Source: Distichodus sexfasciatus
Lineage: Eukaryota > Chordata > Actinopteri > Characiformes > Distichodontidae
Assembly (NCBI GenBank): GCA_032718565.1
Contig: JAVGVS010000286.1
Coordinates: 124,001 to 188,000, forward strand
Reading direction: 5' to 3'
DNA length: 64,000 nucleotides
Position numbers and translations under genes: made by a program. Numbering within the stretch: position 1 is the first letter of the stretch; every line of letters begins with the position of its first letter. The notes under the pieces are model-generated. The model saw only the letters and a program-made list of their open reading frames with translations. It had not been told where the DNA came from and did no database searches. Shown here one piece after another: positions 47,216-58,720 of the stretch.

Positions 47216-47959
47216 CCAATTTAAGTTACTCCAATTATCCAACTTCAATTATGCCAGTTTTGCTTACAAACTAAATTGCCTTCCAGTAACTTGCTATACC
47301 TGAGTGCTGCTTTTCATAGCAGTTTTCCCCATGTGCAAACAACATATGTGATACTAAAAACACTTCTATAATAGTTGTATTACATTGATATAATTATATA
47401 CATTTGTCCAAACACAAGATATAAGATTTGTATTAAATGTACTAAAATTACCTTTTGATATAATATTCCATATAAATAGCTAAGAATCTAATTTCTTTCA
47501 TTGTACAGTTAACATTTTCATGCTTTTAATAGACAGTCTTTCGAATTTTAGAGACAGACTCATTGGAACAATCTGGGATTTAGGGACATGCTCCGGGGCC
47601 CAATAATTGTGGTTCTGGCAGTAGTTTTACTGATGATGGCCACTACACCACCACCACCTCACACACTGGGCCTCATTTTACCAACCACACCTAAGAAGAA
47701 ATTTGTTCTTAAAACCCAAACTGCCTGTATGGATTGAATGAACTGTCTGGGTTCACCTGGAACATACCTGGAACTTGCTGTCACTCATTCAGTTCTCCAG
47801 ATGTGCTGGACTGCATGATCACCAGGTTCTAAAGACTCCTTGTCATAAGGGACTTGCTGTGAAACAATGTTGTTAAAAAGTGCTGTATAAATAAAATTCA
47901 CTTTAAAATATATAGTAGCAAATACATTCACTGTGACAAACCTGATGTTATACAGTTTC

Positions 47960-48165
47960 AGACTGGTAGGATGTTGCTCCCTAGATCGAAGGATCACCAG
48001 TTCAAATCCTGTCCAAGTAAAGGTACCACTTTGGTCCTTGTGAGCAAAGTATCATGCTCAACCACTGGTCAGAACTGTCCACATCTTCTGCCGTCTACCC
48101 CTACATGGATGGGTCACATTTAGAGGTTGCATTTTTTTGTGTGCAGTGATGTGTTTACATGCAGG
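47960..48165 (+). mobile_element. tRNA-derived SINE (repeat B-like)
   Basis: gactggtaggatgttgctcc ctagatcgaaggatcaccag ttcaaatcctgtcc gives A- and B-box-like blocks; ctacatggatgggtcacatt matches the repeat B body. Confidence 0.65.
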
Positions 48166-48697
48166 CAGTAGAGCCTCCTCAGTTGTTAAATAGCAGAAAA
48201 ATCTGCATACAACAGTCTAAAGAAATGGCAATATATTAAAAGTTGGAGTTTATATTATATTTACTGGAGACAACTTACAAAATTAACCTGTTTTTTTTAG
48301 CGTTTTATTTTATATAATCTCAGTCTTGGTCAGACTGCCTGTATGTCTTGCTTTCATGTTTCTTGCAAAACCCAGTCTGAAATCTATTTAGAGGACAAAG
48401 ACGCCACTGTGATTTATGGTGGGCTCAGTAAGAAGAGCATGGTCTACTTGAGTGACCTCTAAGAGTTCAGTTCAGCCCATTTCCAGAAACAATACACTTT
48501 AGCCTGCCGTCTAAGAGCTGGAGACACAATGCCACCATAATAAACACATAAGGAAATAAAAAAAAACATTGCCATTTTAATAAAACCATGATAAATTGAA
48601 TTGGTATTTAGCTAATGTTTAATGGGGGTATTTTAATTGTCATTGTTGGTAGCTTATTTGAGGTTTGGTGATATGGAGACACAAATGTGATACAGAT

Positions 48698-48717
48698 TTA
48701 AAAAAAAAAAAAAAAAA
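48698..48717. repeat. Poly-A run
   Basis: About 18-20 A residues, perhaps a retroposon tail. Confidence 0.85.
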
Positions 48718-48879
48718 GCTGCAGCACCAATTCAAACCACTTAATGGTTTGTTTGGACAGGCAACATTATGCTTTAGAAGATTTAGAAGGTTTAGAAGAT
48801 TTTGATGGTTGAGCTTGGTGTGGGATTTTTATATACTGGATTTGGATACTGAATTTCCTGTTAGAGAGGCCTCAGTCCA

Positions 48880-49200
48880 GCTGTATTTAAGACAACACTT
48901 CCAGCACCATCAGACAAAGCCCAGGAAACCCCCACAAGGTTATGTTCTCGGTCCACTGTTATTCACACTACTGACCCACAACTGCACTGCCATGCACAGT
49001 TCACACCACATCAGATTCGCTGACAAGACGACTGTGGCGGGGATGAGGTTCAGCAGCTGGCTGTCTGGTGCAGTGAGAACAAACTGTCGCTGAATGTGGA
49101 CAAAACTAAAGAAATGATTGTCGACTTCCAGAAAACTCGGTCCACCCACACATCACTCAGCATCATCAGTGCCACGGTAGAGACAGTAAAGAACACGACC
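48880..49200 (+). pseudogene. LINE reverse-transcriptase fragment
   Basis: The frame contains PQGYVLGPLLFTLLTHNC and IRFADKTTVAGM. These match the conserved PQG..LSPLLF and FADDT blocks of non-LTR reverse transcriptase, with the catalytic second Asp replaced by Lys. After a frame break, CSENKLSLNVDKTKEMIVDF continues the thumb-side text. It is truncated at both ends and dead. Confidence 0.85.
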
Positions 49201-49855
49201 TTACCTGGAACACCAACACTACTTCCTCAACTACATTTCCTATGCAATCCTATGGAAACTACGTAATCCCATGCAACGATTTGCGTTCTATCTTAGCCGT
49301 AACTGCGCTTGTAGTCTGGCTTTACGTCAAATAATGGTTTGTGTGTACTTGTACAATTTTGTATACAGAAATGTATCTGGACATGTATATGCACTTGTAT
49401 CAAAGGTTTCAATAAAAAAAAAGTCTGGGCTTAAATTGGTAAGTTTTCACGAAGTCTACGTGTATTTTACAGACTCGACATTTAACACTACTGACTAGTT
49501 TGTCTAGAGATTGGTGTCTGGCGAGTTTTCAGTAGTGCAGCATATCCTAATTCCAGTTGTCAAATTCAATCGTGTTTGATAAAACTACAAATTGTCCAAA
49601 ACTCATAAGGCCAAACATGAGGTTTTTGGTCCCATTTAAACAAGGCAATTTTCTGGACTAGAACGAATTTGCCCCTACTGAATATCTGGGTAAAACCAGA
49701 CTAAACATCCTGCAGCTTTATGGCAATTGGAAATTTTCAGTAAAATGTGAGTTTTCTTGACCAAATCTTCAGGTAAACTTTCAGGTAAGTATTAATATAA
49801 CATGAAGCAACTAAATCACGGGTTGCAGTGTTCTATTTCACCCATAGTTAATTTC

Positions 49856-49892
49856 TTCTTCTTCTTCTACTTCTTCTTCTTATTATTATTAA
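49856..49892. repeat. TTC/TTA microsatellite
   Basis: ttcttcttcttctacttctt cttcttattattatta. Confidence 0.9.
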
Positions 49893-51984
49893 TTTTATTC
49901 TTTTGACAGTTGTTAAAATATGCAAATTGCAATGCAGTACAATATTCACGACATACAGCATGACAGTACATATTGGGTAGGAGTTTTGAGTTAAGAAACG
50001 CAGTAAGTTTTTATTTATATTTACTGTATATTTATAGGCAAATTACGCTACTAATTGCATTATTTACAGGAAGACATACCCAGATTAATGACATCAGTTA
50101 CATCAGTAAACGGTAACCATTTTTAAATTATAAATAAAGTCAACGCCATTTACTCAGGGTGTCTTTTGCACACTGAAATAAGCAAATTAACACATTTAAT
50201 ACAGTATGCTATAACATATGGATTTAAAAACCCTCAAATTTTATATTTGTGGTATTTAAGGGAAAATATATTATGTAAAAAATATATATATATCTTGCTC
50301 GATCTGTGATTACTCCAACATTCTTAGTATTCTGTAGATATGGTCAGCATTTTTTATTTTCATGTCACATTCATAATTTCACAAGCCCAATGTGTAGTGA
50401 AATGTAATTTTGAACTAACCTATTTTTTTAAGTATACGAAGCGGAAGAAATAAATAACATAGAAGCCAATAAAGTAAAAATTATGTTATGTTAGCCAATG
50501 ATATGAATGGTCTTGCTAATAGGTCCTATGAAGATTAGTCGGTAGTCAAGATACCAAACCTATTTCACCTTTTTAGCCTAGTTTATATGTAGAGTTTATA
50601 TTCATAGTCTATAAATGAATTTTTTTATGTGCATCTTGTCCTGTAAAAAATTAAACAGGCGTCTTTTTCCTCACTGTTTATATAGCTGACACGCCGAAGT
50701 GTATTTTACTAAGATGTTAAAGTCACAAGTGCTATCCAAACATATAATATGTTAGTTTAAGATGCCAACAATATTACTTAGAAACACTGATAATGTTTAT
50801 TATGACTTTTTTCAAATTGTTTCCTCACTGAGCATCTAATATCTACCAGTTTTAACAAAGCTGAAATTATCAATTTTAAAACTAGACTACCTCTTAAAAT
50901 ATATGTGTTTAAAATATGTCAACTTAAAAACCTTTCTTTTTTAATGCATTTCGGTCCACCTCTTTTAAATGTGGAAGTTTACAGTGCGCGGCAAAGGCTC
51001 CTACTTGCCCGGCTAATTGAGGGCCTCCTGAGACCAGCCCTGGTGTTAGAGGCATGCAGGATTGGGACTGTTAGTGTGCGAATGTTGCGTGAAGAAGAGG
51101 GCGGAAGGTCCCTGAGGGGCGGCGATGAAGAGCGCAGACCAGGCAGAACGTGACAGGTAAACAACAACACCCCCCCTCAGTGTCTTCTCTCTTGGGCCGA
51201 TCCTGTCCAGGAACTAGTGGGGTGAGACCAAGGCAGGGGCGAGAGGGGAGATGTAGGTACAGCACTGAGAGTTCAACCAGAAAATGAATTCATAAATTGG
51301 GAGTAAACAGTGGGAGTGTTTGCTTCATTCCTTTATGTGGTCTCTTAAAAACATTGCTGATTTGATAGTAGATGGTGTGACACCTGATCATATTGGATGG
51401 GGTATTATTGAGAGATTATTGAGACAACTTCTTTTGCTAGTATATATGGTTTTATGAAGATTTATTCATTGAGAAAAGATATTGATTCATGTTGAAAGTT
51501 CTTTGGGTTTGAAAAAGATCAGACCTACTAGTCTCTATTAAAATGGCTTGCTAAGAATCATTAAATGCTCTTTAGGCTTTATGTGCCATGCACGGTTTTC
51601 ACTCATTTGACATTTTGAAAAATAAAATCCCCAAAAAGGGATTGTACTGATCATTACAACTTTATTTTTGGGGAGTTAGGGAAGTTCATCAACTACAGAA
51701 GAATGTAAAATCCTTGTAGAAATGAGAAATGTCTGAAGAACGTTTGTTTGCTTGCTGGCTAATGCTAAATTATTTAAATAATTTCCTGAGCAAAAAGGGA
51801 GACTGTAGAAGTAATTATGAAATGCGGGAGATGGAAATGTTTCCATAACAAGAGCCAATATGCTGTCCAGTCAAGTCCTGATTACAGCATATATAGAGTA
51901 CGTCATTGCTATTTTACTTAGATTTGTGAGAGATGGAAGGTCCTTTATTTGCTGCATTCATAGCTATAAAAGTACGACACGTTG

Positions 51985-52335
51985 GTGTTGGGAGTCTAGT
52001 GGTTAGAACACTCGTCTTGGTTGTGGATTCAAATTCTAGCACTGGCTGTAGCATTATTGCGTCCCTGATAGGGTTGGGTACCAAGCTTGGTACTTTTAAA
52101 GGTACCGACCGAATGTTGTCGCTACTACTGGGTATTGGTTCATGTTAAATCAAACGGTGCCAAATTTCACCCATCAGCAGTGGCATCAGCAGCAGATGTG
52201 AAACAATCCTAGTCCATGAGCAAAAACTTTGACCCCGAGTTTCTCCAGGGAGACTGTTCATGAAATGAGAAAAAAAACGGATGTTGCTATGGAAAAGAGC
52301 ATCTGCTAAATGTCATAAATGTAAATGTAAACCTG
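51985..52335 (+). mobile_element. Interrupted tRNA-derived SINE
   Basis: Head gtctagtggttagaacactc .. gattcaaattctagc (51997-52046) and tail ctttgaccccgagtttctcc agggagactgtt .. gctaaatgtcataaatg (52228-52330) are separated by about 180 bp that includes gggttgggtaccaagcttgg. Confidence 0.6.
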
Positions 52336-52435
52336 AAACAGTCCAGAGAAATTACTTCAAAGAAAACTTTACTGATCTTTAAGAAAAACAATCTTGAAAA
52401 TAATATAATGGCATAATATTCAACACTGAGTAACC

Positions 52436-53469
52436 AGCTGTTCTCAAAGTGTGGGGTGTGCCCCACTAGTGCGGAATAGAGGCATGACAGGTAGGGTGCA
52501 ACAAACTAAAAGACATTTTTTCATGCCTGTCTTTATCAATAATGGGAATAATGGCATTAGTAACAATGTTATTTTTTCAATAACGGGTAATCTAACTAAT
52601 TACTTTTTACAACGCTGTTACCGGTGCTGAGAACAAAATGCAGTACTGGTAACATACCATTACTATAATTAAGCTGTTTTCTTCCAGTCAGGCTCTTTCA
52701 GTAACGGAAAAGGCAAAGTTTATGTCCTTGTCTTTGGTTGGGTGAAGGGAAAACCGACTAAGTAATGATTGACTAAGGAAGAGTAAAATTTCATAGTATG
52801 TCAACCAGAGGCAGAGTTGGGCGGGCGTTTATACACAAACACAAACATACACACAGTTGCAGAGACAAACCCCAGGAAGAAAGTGTTTCTTCACGTCGGT
52901 TGTAAACTGTCCTCTCATCGTCACATGCTTCCATTAAAGGGAGGATCTGAATTCTTTGACCATATCAAATGTAACACAATAGTACTTTCCGTGGTTACTA
53001 GTTACTTTTATTATGCTGTAACTCTACTACTTTTTGGGAGAAGTAACAAGTAACTATCACTAATTACTCTTCTAAGTAACATGCCCAACACTGGTTTTTA
53101 TTGAAACTTTTTTGTATTGACAATAACGATCACACAATAAAAAACACCCACTCACAAAGGAATTGTGAACAGCCCACAAACATGTTAAAAGAACATTAGA
53201 TAGGAGACCGAGATGTAGCTCAGCTTTTTGCATAGATTGAAAGTGAGATTGAAGTTTCATTAGTATTGTCTGTATTTTTTATTAGTACATAGTTTTATTT
53301 TATATTCTGTGTGTTGGATCTGATGTGTTTAATGTTACGCATTTAGAGCTAGACGTTGATGTTACTTCAATAAAATTTAAAATTTTAAACTAAGTGTATT
53401 TCTTAGGTGGGGATAGAAAATTCCCCCTAATTTGAAGTGAGGAATGACAGAAAAGTTTGAGAACCACTG
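52436..53469. mobile_element. hAT-like element (outer), about 1.03 kb
   Basis: Ends AGCTGTTCTCAAAGTGTGG and, reversed, CAGTGGTTCTCAAACTTTTC are inverted repeats of the widespread hAT type. GAGTAACC occurs at 52428-52435 and 53470-53477 as a perfect 8-bp target duplication. It is interrupted by a second element at 52537. Confidence 0.8.
52537..53093. mobile_element. hAT-like element (inner, nested)
   Basis: Ends CAATAATGGGAATAATGGC and, reversed, CAGTGTTGGGCATGTTAC, flanked by GTCTTTAT (52529-52536) and GTTTTTAT (53094-53101), a 7-of-8 target duplication. It holds text such as gtaacatacc, ggtaatctaact and caagtaactatcac. Confidence 0.75.
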
Positions 53470-53787
53470 GAGTAACCCAAGTTCAAACCTCAAAAGAATC
53501 TGCTCACTTTCTAAATTTACTACTCTCTTACAATCTCTTAATATTGCCTGAATATACTTTTATTTGTTGCAACCATAGATATACAGGAACAACATATAGT
53601 GAAATGTAAATAAAGGACACTTCTGAGACCAGGTAAAAAAATGAAATGATGCAAAAAATAACCTAATGCATTCTAAGAAAGTATGAAAGAAAATGTTATC
53701 CTCAAATTATAAATAAAACATATCCATAAAAATAAAAGTAAATATATAATTTCTGTGAAATGTGTAATTATTTGTTTTTTGTTTTAG

Positions 53788-54142
53788 ATTTGAGGGATTC
53801 TCAGCTTTAGTCTTTGGTACAGTTTCAAGGATTATTGGTCCCAAAACACATACTTATCCATCAATTCATGAGCTAAATTTGATGTTTCAGAACAGCAAGG
53901 GAATCAATGAACTGTGCAAGGATGAGTTTGCCAAAATCATATCTGATAGCTCAGATGTGTGTGGAAGCATTCCATTTGTTGTCTCGAGGAATGCAGCAGA
54001 GACCCAGTGGTTAAACTCTGGGGAGTCAGACCTTAGCAATACAGGACTCTTCTGCAGACCACCAAAACTTAAATTTGCCTCTGCTGGCCTTGAGACAGTA
54101 AATGATGATTCCTCTTCAGATGCTTGCCTTGAAGTTTCATAA
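53788..54142 (+). CDS. Protein-like terminal exon, gene not recognised
   Basis: After a strong acceptor (ttgttttttgttttag) a frame is open for 117 codons to TAA at 54140-54142, with no ATG until codon 31. It is followed by AATAAA at 54318, so it looks like a last coding exon. The text begins FEGFSALVFGTVSRIIGPK, continues FQNSKGINELCKDEFAKIIS and ends SSSDACLEVS. Composition is natural for a soluble or cytoplasmic tail; no domain is recognised. No upstream partner exon was found in the window. It could also be a pseudogene piece. Confidence 0.45.
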
Positions 54143-54159
54143 ACCGTTACGGCTCAATC

Positions 54160-54256
54160 TCCGATCCTTTACCCCCAGTAACAGAGATTCCCTGTTGAAT
54201 TTGAGGTTTACAACAGGATGAATCCTTGTTACTGACAGCAGGAGGACAGACACTCT
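54160..54256 (-). ncRNA. mir802: mir-802 microRNA precursor
   Basis: The minus strand folds into a tight hairpin. The 5p arm starts CAGUAACAAGGAUUCAUCCU at 54234, then a 13-base loop, and the 3p arm (54197-54176) is CAACAGGGAAUCUCUGUUAC plus UG. Eight terminal pairs (CAGUAACA/UGUUACUG) and seven loop-side pairs are perfect, with a two-base bulge between. From memory, human miR-802-5p begins CAGUAACAAAGAUUCAUCCU: 19 of 20 bases agree and the seed AGUAACA is identical. Human MIR802 lies between CLIC6 and RUNX1, matching this context. The opposite strand also folds, but only the minus strand carries GAUUCAUCC. miR-802 acts in metabolic tissues in mammals. Confidence 0.87.
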
Positions 54257-54317
54257 TTCAAAGCTGCTGTTGTCTTCTGAAGACCTATTTCTGTAAATAT
54301 GGGGAAAAAAAACAGAA

Positions 54318-54323
54318 AATAAA
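54318..54323 (+). terminator. Poly(A) signal after the 53.8-kb exon
   Basis: AATAAA 176 bases after the stop codon, on the strand opposite to mir-802. Confidence 0.4.
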
Positions 54324-54399
54324 TATCCTTATTAAATCTACATATTAGCTCAGCCTAATGAATTAACTGTGCATCTTGTCTACAATATGAAAAGGTCTG

Positions 54400-54720
54400 A
54401 CCATGTTGGTTCGTTCCCTGGAGACAAATTCATTCCCTATTTAATACAGCAGATCTGAAATGGCGTGCTACTGCATGATCGTTTGACCTTAGCACTGGTT
54501 GTTTTCTCCCTCACCCCACCTCTTGTGTTTTTGTGTTGAGAGAGGGAAACTTAAATCAGCAATTAACATGAATAATTAACTGCTCACTGGGATTAATTAT
54601 TAATGTGTCGGACGAGTAATTGCTCCCGCTTAAGAGAGCGATAACACCTCAGTGAGAGTGTGGCTGTGGGGAAAAGAGAGTGGTGAGTGGAAAAATAGAG
54701 TAAGACTAAAGAGTGCAGCT
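54400..54720. promoter_or_regulatory. Candidate conserved non-coding segment
   Basis: Repeat-free, with homeodomain-like cores in tight array (ggaaattaac.., cagcaattaacatgaataat taactg, gggattaattattaatgtg). This looks like vertebrate non-coding regulatory DNA near a developmental gene, but conservation cannot be judged from one genome. Confidence 0.25.
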
Positions 54721-54809
54721 GAGGGTTCACTTTTGTTTGTACTTATGTGTTTTGGCAGGTGGGAAATTGTGAAATTCTGTAGCAGCAAAGCCTTGACCTT
54801 GATATGTAG

Positions 54810-54890
54810 ACACTGCACACCATCTCTCACACAGGTCATATGTTCAAACTCCTTGTTCCCTGAGCAAGGCCATTAACCCCAATATAAGAT
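54810..54890 (+). mobile_element. SINE tail fragment
   Basis: acacaggtcatatgttcaaa ctcc and ttccctgagcaaggccatta accccaa match the B box and tail of the tRNA-derived SINEs in the window. Confidence 0.5.
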
Positions 54891-55454
54891 GTATATTCAT
54901 TTTTTTTTAAAGGACACTTTTCTCTCTTTTGGTTACGAAAGGTTGCAAACCCCATTGGGTAGACTTTCCTTTAACTCCCTTCCCCATCGTTCCACCCCAC
55001 TGACACCTCTGCCTTTTTATGCCTTTTCTCGGCATGCTCCAACAGTCTGTATCACGTTACTTACAGCTGGCTTGTTAATTGGAAGCTAATTACAGCCATT
55101 CCCTCTATCTTTTCCTTTCACGGGACAAGTATAAGCCTTTTAGGCTGTCTGCTTGCGATGCCGACCCTATTGAATTTGGCTCATGTGCCACGTCTAGCAC
55201 TTCAAGTCCATCTCTGATGTTGTGTGTCAGACTGTCTGGTAGCCGTCCTGTTGTACAACGAATCGGTGTCTGTCTGAGCTGTAGTTGTGTCTATCTAATT
55301 TGTCTCATGTGCCTAGTCGAAATGTACATCGATGGCCGGGACACAGATGCCTATGTGGCATCAAGTTGTAGTTTTTTTATGGGGATCATGCTGAATAGTA
55401 ATGCTTTAAAAATTGATCAATGGATGAAGAAAGAGATGTTAAACTTGTTATATA

Positions 55455-55585
55455 GTCTACTACCACCATGGTTCTCCTGACCAAGGTCTTTAAACCCCAA
55501 GTTTCTCCAGAAGAACTGTCCAGGAAATTAGGGTTGCTCTGAAACAGAACGTCGGATAAATGCTATAAAAGTGAAGCTAGAAGTG
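55455..55585 (+). mobile_element. SINE tail fragment
   Basis: ctcctgaccaaggtctttaa accccaagtttctccagaag aactgtccaggaaattaggg, then gataaatgctataaaagtg. Shared with the copies at 4600 and 57140. Confidence 0.6.
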
Positions 55586-56389
55586 CAAAAGAAGTACCCT
55601 CTGAAACAATTCTACCTCTGACTGAATGCCAAAACATGAGAACGTCTACACAATCAAACTCATGACCTTAAAAATAGACTAATGTAAATATAAACACTAA
55701 TAATTTTGCCATTCGCTCGATAAAATCTGCTGTTAATATTTTATTGTAAAATTAAGTACAGTATTGATTTCTCAGTTCTTACCTTCCAGTACCTGTGTAA
55801 ACCTCTTCTGGTCTTTCGCTCTCCTCTTCTGCCATCCAAATGGACAAGTGCCAGATCTGTGTCAGCTTGTTCTTCACTAAGATTGCCAGTCAACCTCTGG
55901 ACTACAGTACTATGAACGGCAGTTATCTTTATAGCAGCTAATATAGGCTAAGAAGACCACCAATAGGACCCAGCTGTGTTAACCATTAACACCATTACTC
56001 AATCATTTTGCATTTTTCCATTAAGGTAGAACTTGTTTTACATGAATACTGTGCGCACTGATAAACTACAATAAATTTCTTCTTCTGTAAGCTTGTGTAA
56101 GCTTTATTGACTGCTGTCTTTAACTCATAATTTGCTGACTGCATCGTTCTCATCTTACTCTGTATTTCATTAGATCTAGATATTAGATAAGAGCCTCGTA
56201 TCTCTGTGTTTTTGGGCCAAATCATTATTAAGATCTATTACAATATTTTTTTCTTACCAGAAAGTGGTGAATAGCACTGTAGGGAAACTATACTCCAATA
56301 GAATGTATTGAGTCAGTCTGGGCTAGAAAATGACAATAGTGTAGAACCTGCAGCAAGTTATTAAGTTACAGTTCATCATTTCATCCATT

Positions 56390-56495
56390 CATTATCTGAA
56401 CCGCTTAAAGCATATCGGGATCGCAGAGACCGGAGCCTGTCCTGGGAATTCCGGGTGCAAGGCAGGCACCAACCCTGGACAGGCTCCAACATAAC
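56390..56495 (-). mobile_element. SINE-like repeat A, 3' fragment
   Basis: cattcattatctgaaccgct taaagcatatcgggatcgca gagaccggagcctgtcctgg ending in aggctccaac. Confidence 0.8.
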
Positions 56496-56599
56496 AAAAA
56501 TTGGTCAAAAAATGAAAGAGGTCCAGGTAGACTTGTTAGTCTGGTGACGTTTAATTTGATCACGTCTGTGTTTAATTAAACAGTGTTTTTTATGTTATG

Positions 56600-57225
56600 A
56601 TATGGGGGTGTTGGCCTAGTGCAGGGGTCTGAAACCTGCAGTTCTAGAGCCACATGCAGCTCTTTTATCCCTCTGCCGTGGCTCAATGCGTGGCTCCCTG
56701 TAGCTTTAAAAAATATGTAAATAAGTAATCATTTTCCCCCAGTGAGATCCCTCTTATTTTGGAGGTCACGGTGATCTTGTAACAGTAACATGTTTTGTCA
56801 ATGTAAATACGCATTACTGGTCACCTGTATTCATTGTTAAATGCAACAACGTAGTTCTTTTATACATATGGTAGCATAACTATAAAACCAAATATGCTGT
56901 GTTATCTACATTTTTACAGTTAGGGGTCAAATAGGTTTCATGGCTCCACATGAATTTTATTTGGTGTGAAAGAAGGGCCAAAATGGCTCTTTTGATGCTG
57001 AAGGTTGTAGACGCCTGGCCTAGTGGTAGGATAATCGCCCATGAACCACAAGGCTGTGAGTTCAAATCCATCTCTACTCTGCTGCCAGAAATAAAACAAT
57101 AAATGGTAAAAATGAAAGAAAGTGCTGATAAAATATCATTAATTATTGGGCCCCTGAGCAAGGCCCTTAAGTTTCTCCAGGGAGACTCACCCTATAATTA
57201 GGAAATGGAAGTTGCTCTTGATAAA
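56600..57225 (+). mobile_element. tRNA-derived SINE split by a hAT insertion
   Basis: With the insert at 56622-57017 ignored, the SINE reads gggggtgttggcctagtg, gtaggataatcgcccatgaa, ..gtgagttcaaatccatc.. (A and B boxes) and a tail gcccctgagcaaggccctta agtttctccagggagactc. Confidence 0.8.
56622..57017. mobile_element. hAT MITE with perfect 8-bp target duplication
   Basis: 396 bp with ends CAGGGGTCTGAAACCTGCAG and, reversed, CAGGCGTCTACAACCTTCAG. GCCTAGTG flanks both sides (56614-56621 and 57018-57025). The ends match the widespread vertebrate hAT pattern CAGGGGTC..CAACCT. Confidence 0.9.
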
Positions 57226-57599
57226 TGAAAATGTAGAATCAACACTGTCATTATTTCTCAGATGATTTTCTTCTCCTGCCAGTTCTTTAGCCGTAGCGAT
57301 TAACAAACCTGAACCTGAAAACCAAGCCATGTAAAGGACCCATAATATGGTTCTCTTCCAACATGTGGATCTTATCTTCTCTTTGTGACACGTTGCCAGC
57401 CATATATCATCTTAGATGTGGCTGTGGAAACCTTTGGTCTTTCCTGTGCCTGCTATCTTTACTGAATTATCTTTTTATGAATTTTCTTCTTAGCATCGGC
57501 TTGTGTTCTGAGATAACGAGTCCTGTGTTGCCTGGTGTTTGGAGAAAGTGTCCTCTAAGTTTAGATTTAAAGTTACAGGACAAGCAGTAGCTTTTGATT

Positions 57600-58720
57600 C
57601 TTTCTTTTTTTTTACAGCAACTCTCGCATTTCGAGTTTAATTGCAGTTCCCAACTGCACGCCAGTTTAAGGGAGCATTTTGAATGGGAAGAAAATAAACA
57701 TGTTCCTTTAAACCCTATTAACTTTACCTCATTTAATTAACTCTCTGGGGTAGACTACTTGATTAGGCCTTTATTGCATGATAGCAGTGCTTTCAACTTC
57801 AGCTCTCGTTCGATATGTTTTGGAAGTTTTAACAAAAAATATTGCATTGTTCTACGAACACCAGCACTATCTGACTGGTAAGTACTGTCCAGTCCAGGTC
57901 TCTCAGCTGCCATAACAAGGCAATTAGAGGAAGCTGGCAGGCAGACACCCTCCCCCGGTGCTGGGGTTCCCAAGACAGGCCCTGCCAATGCCAATCCCTA
58001 ATAGGTTCCCAAGCACAGGCCCGGAGAGACGCAATTGGATTTGAAGCCAATCAATCATCCCGGCTATTGACCTCTGATTGGATTTGGAAGGCATGTCAGA
58101 GCTGCTTTGATTTTAGCTCCAGCCCAATGAAGCTGGATGTGAAGGTTTATTGTTTGGGACGGGCGGAGGGCCTCGTGCCGGCTTTGACACGCTGCCAGGA
58201 AAGATGGATGCGTACAGTGACTGCTGTATCCATCCATCAGCATTAGAGTCAGTCATCTCATATTTCACAAGAGTGGCCGGGACGGCTCATAACGTCATCC
58301 CTCACCGCTTTTGGGCTTGTTCTTCTGCGCGTCTGATCGCATGTCGGCCCTTCCTGCAACACGTTGCAAAGTTATTCAATGTGTTATTTGCTCCACTGGG
58401 ATTTTAAAACTTGGGCACAATCATAAATTCTTTCTTGTATGAGTTTATATGAAGAGGGGGTGGAGGGAGAGGGACGGTGGAGACGGGATGGAGAATGCGG
58501 CCACGCACCAGGGACCTTCTCCTTGTAAACGTTCTGTCTCCATCTTTAAAATGACTAGAGTGAGATTAATTTGCCATTTACAGACTTCTGAAGAATAACA
58601 GCGTGTCCCGCGCAAACCTTCTGCTGATGCATGATGAATAGCAAACCCAGTGACATGAGTAACTGCAGACTTTTACAGAGCTGCAATAACCCTCACAGCA
58701 GCCATTACACATGAAGACTG
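57600..58720. other. Repeat-poor interval, possible regulatory DNA
   Basis: More than 1 kb with no recognisable repeat or coding exon and with mixed composition (for example 58120-58420). Consistent with conserved non-coding sequence, but unproven. Confidence 0.25.

Larger units (their letters stand above)
31200..53787. other. Gene-free, repeat-layered interval
   Basis: No splice-bounded coding exon, tRNA, rRNA or microRNA was recognised here. Named repeats are listed separately. The stretches 37.0-39.1, 43.1-44.1, 46.2-46.8, 49.2-50.9 and 51.3-52.0 kb hold nothing I can identify. 44.1-44.9 and 50.95-51.27 kb are richer in GC and could be regulatory. Confidence 0.5.

Noticed and set aside
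50905..51153. 82-residue plus frame with an Arg/Leu-rich segment
   Set aside because: Composition follows a local GC patch; no acceptor or donor matched a protein family.
54176..54234. mir-802 on the plus strand
   Set aside because: The plus strand also folds and starts CAGUAACAGAG, but GAUUCAUCC, present in known miR-802, is only on the minus strand.
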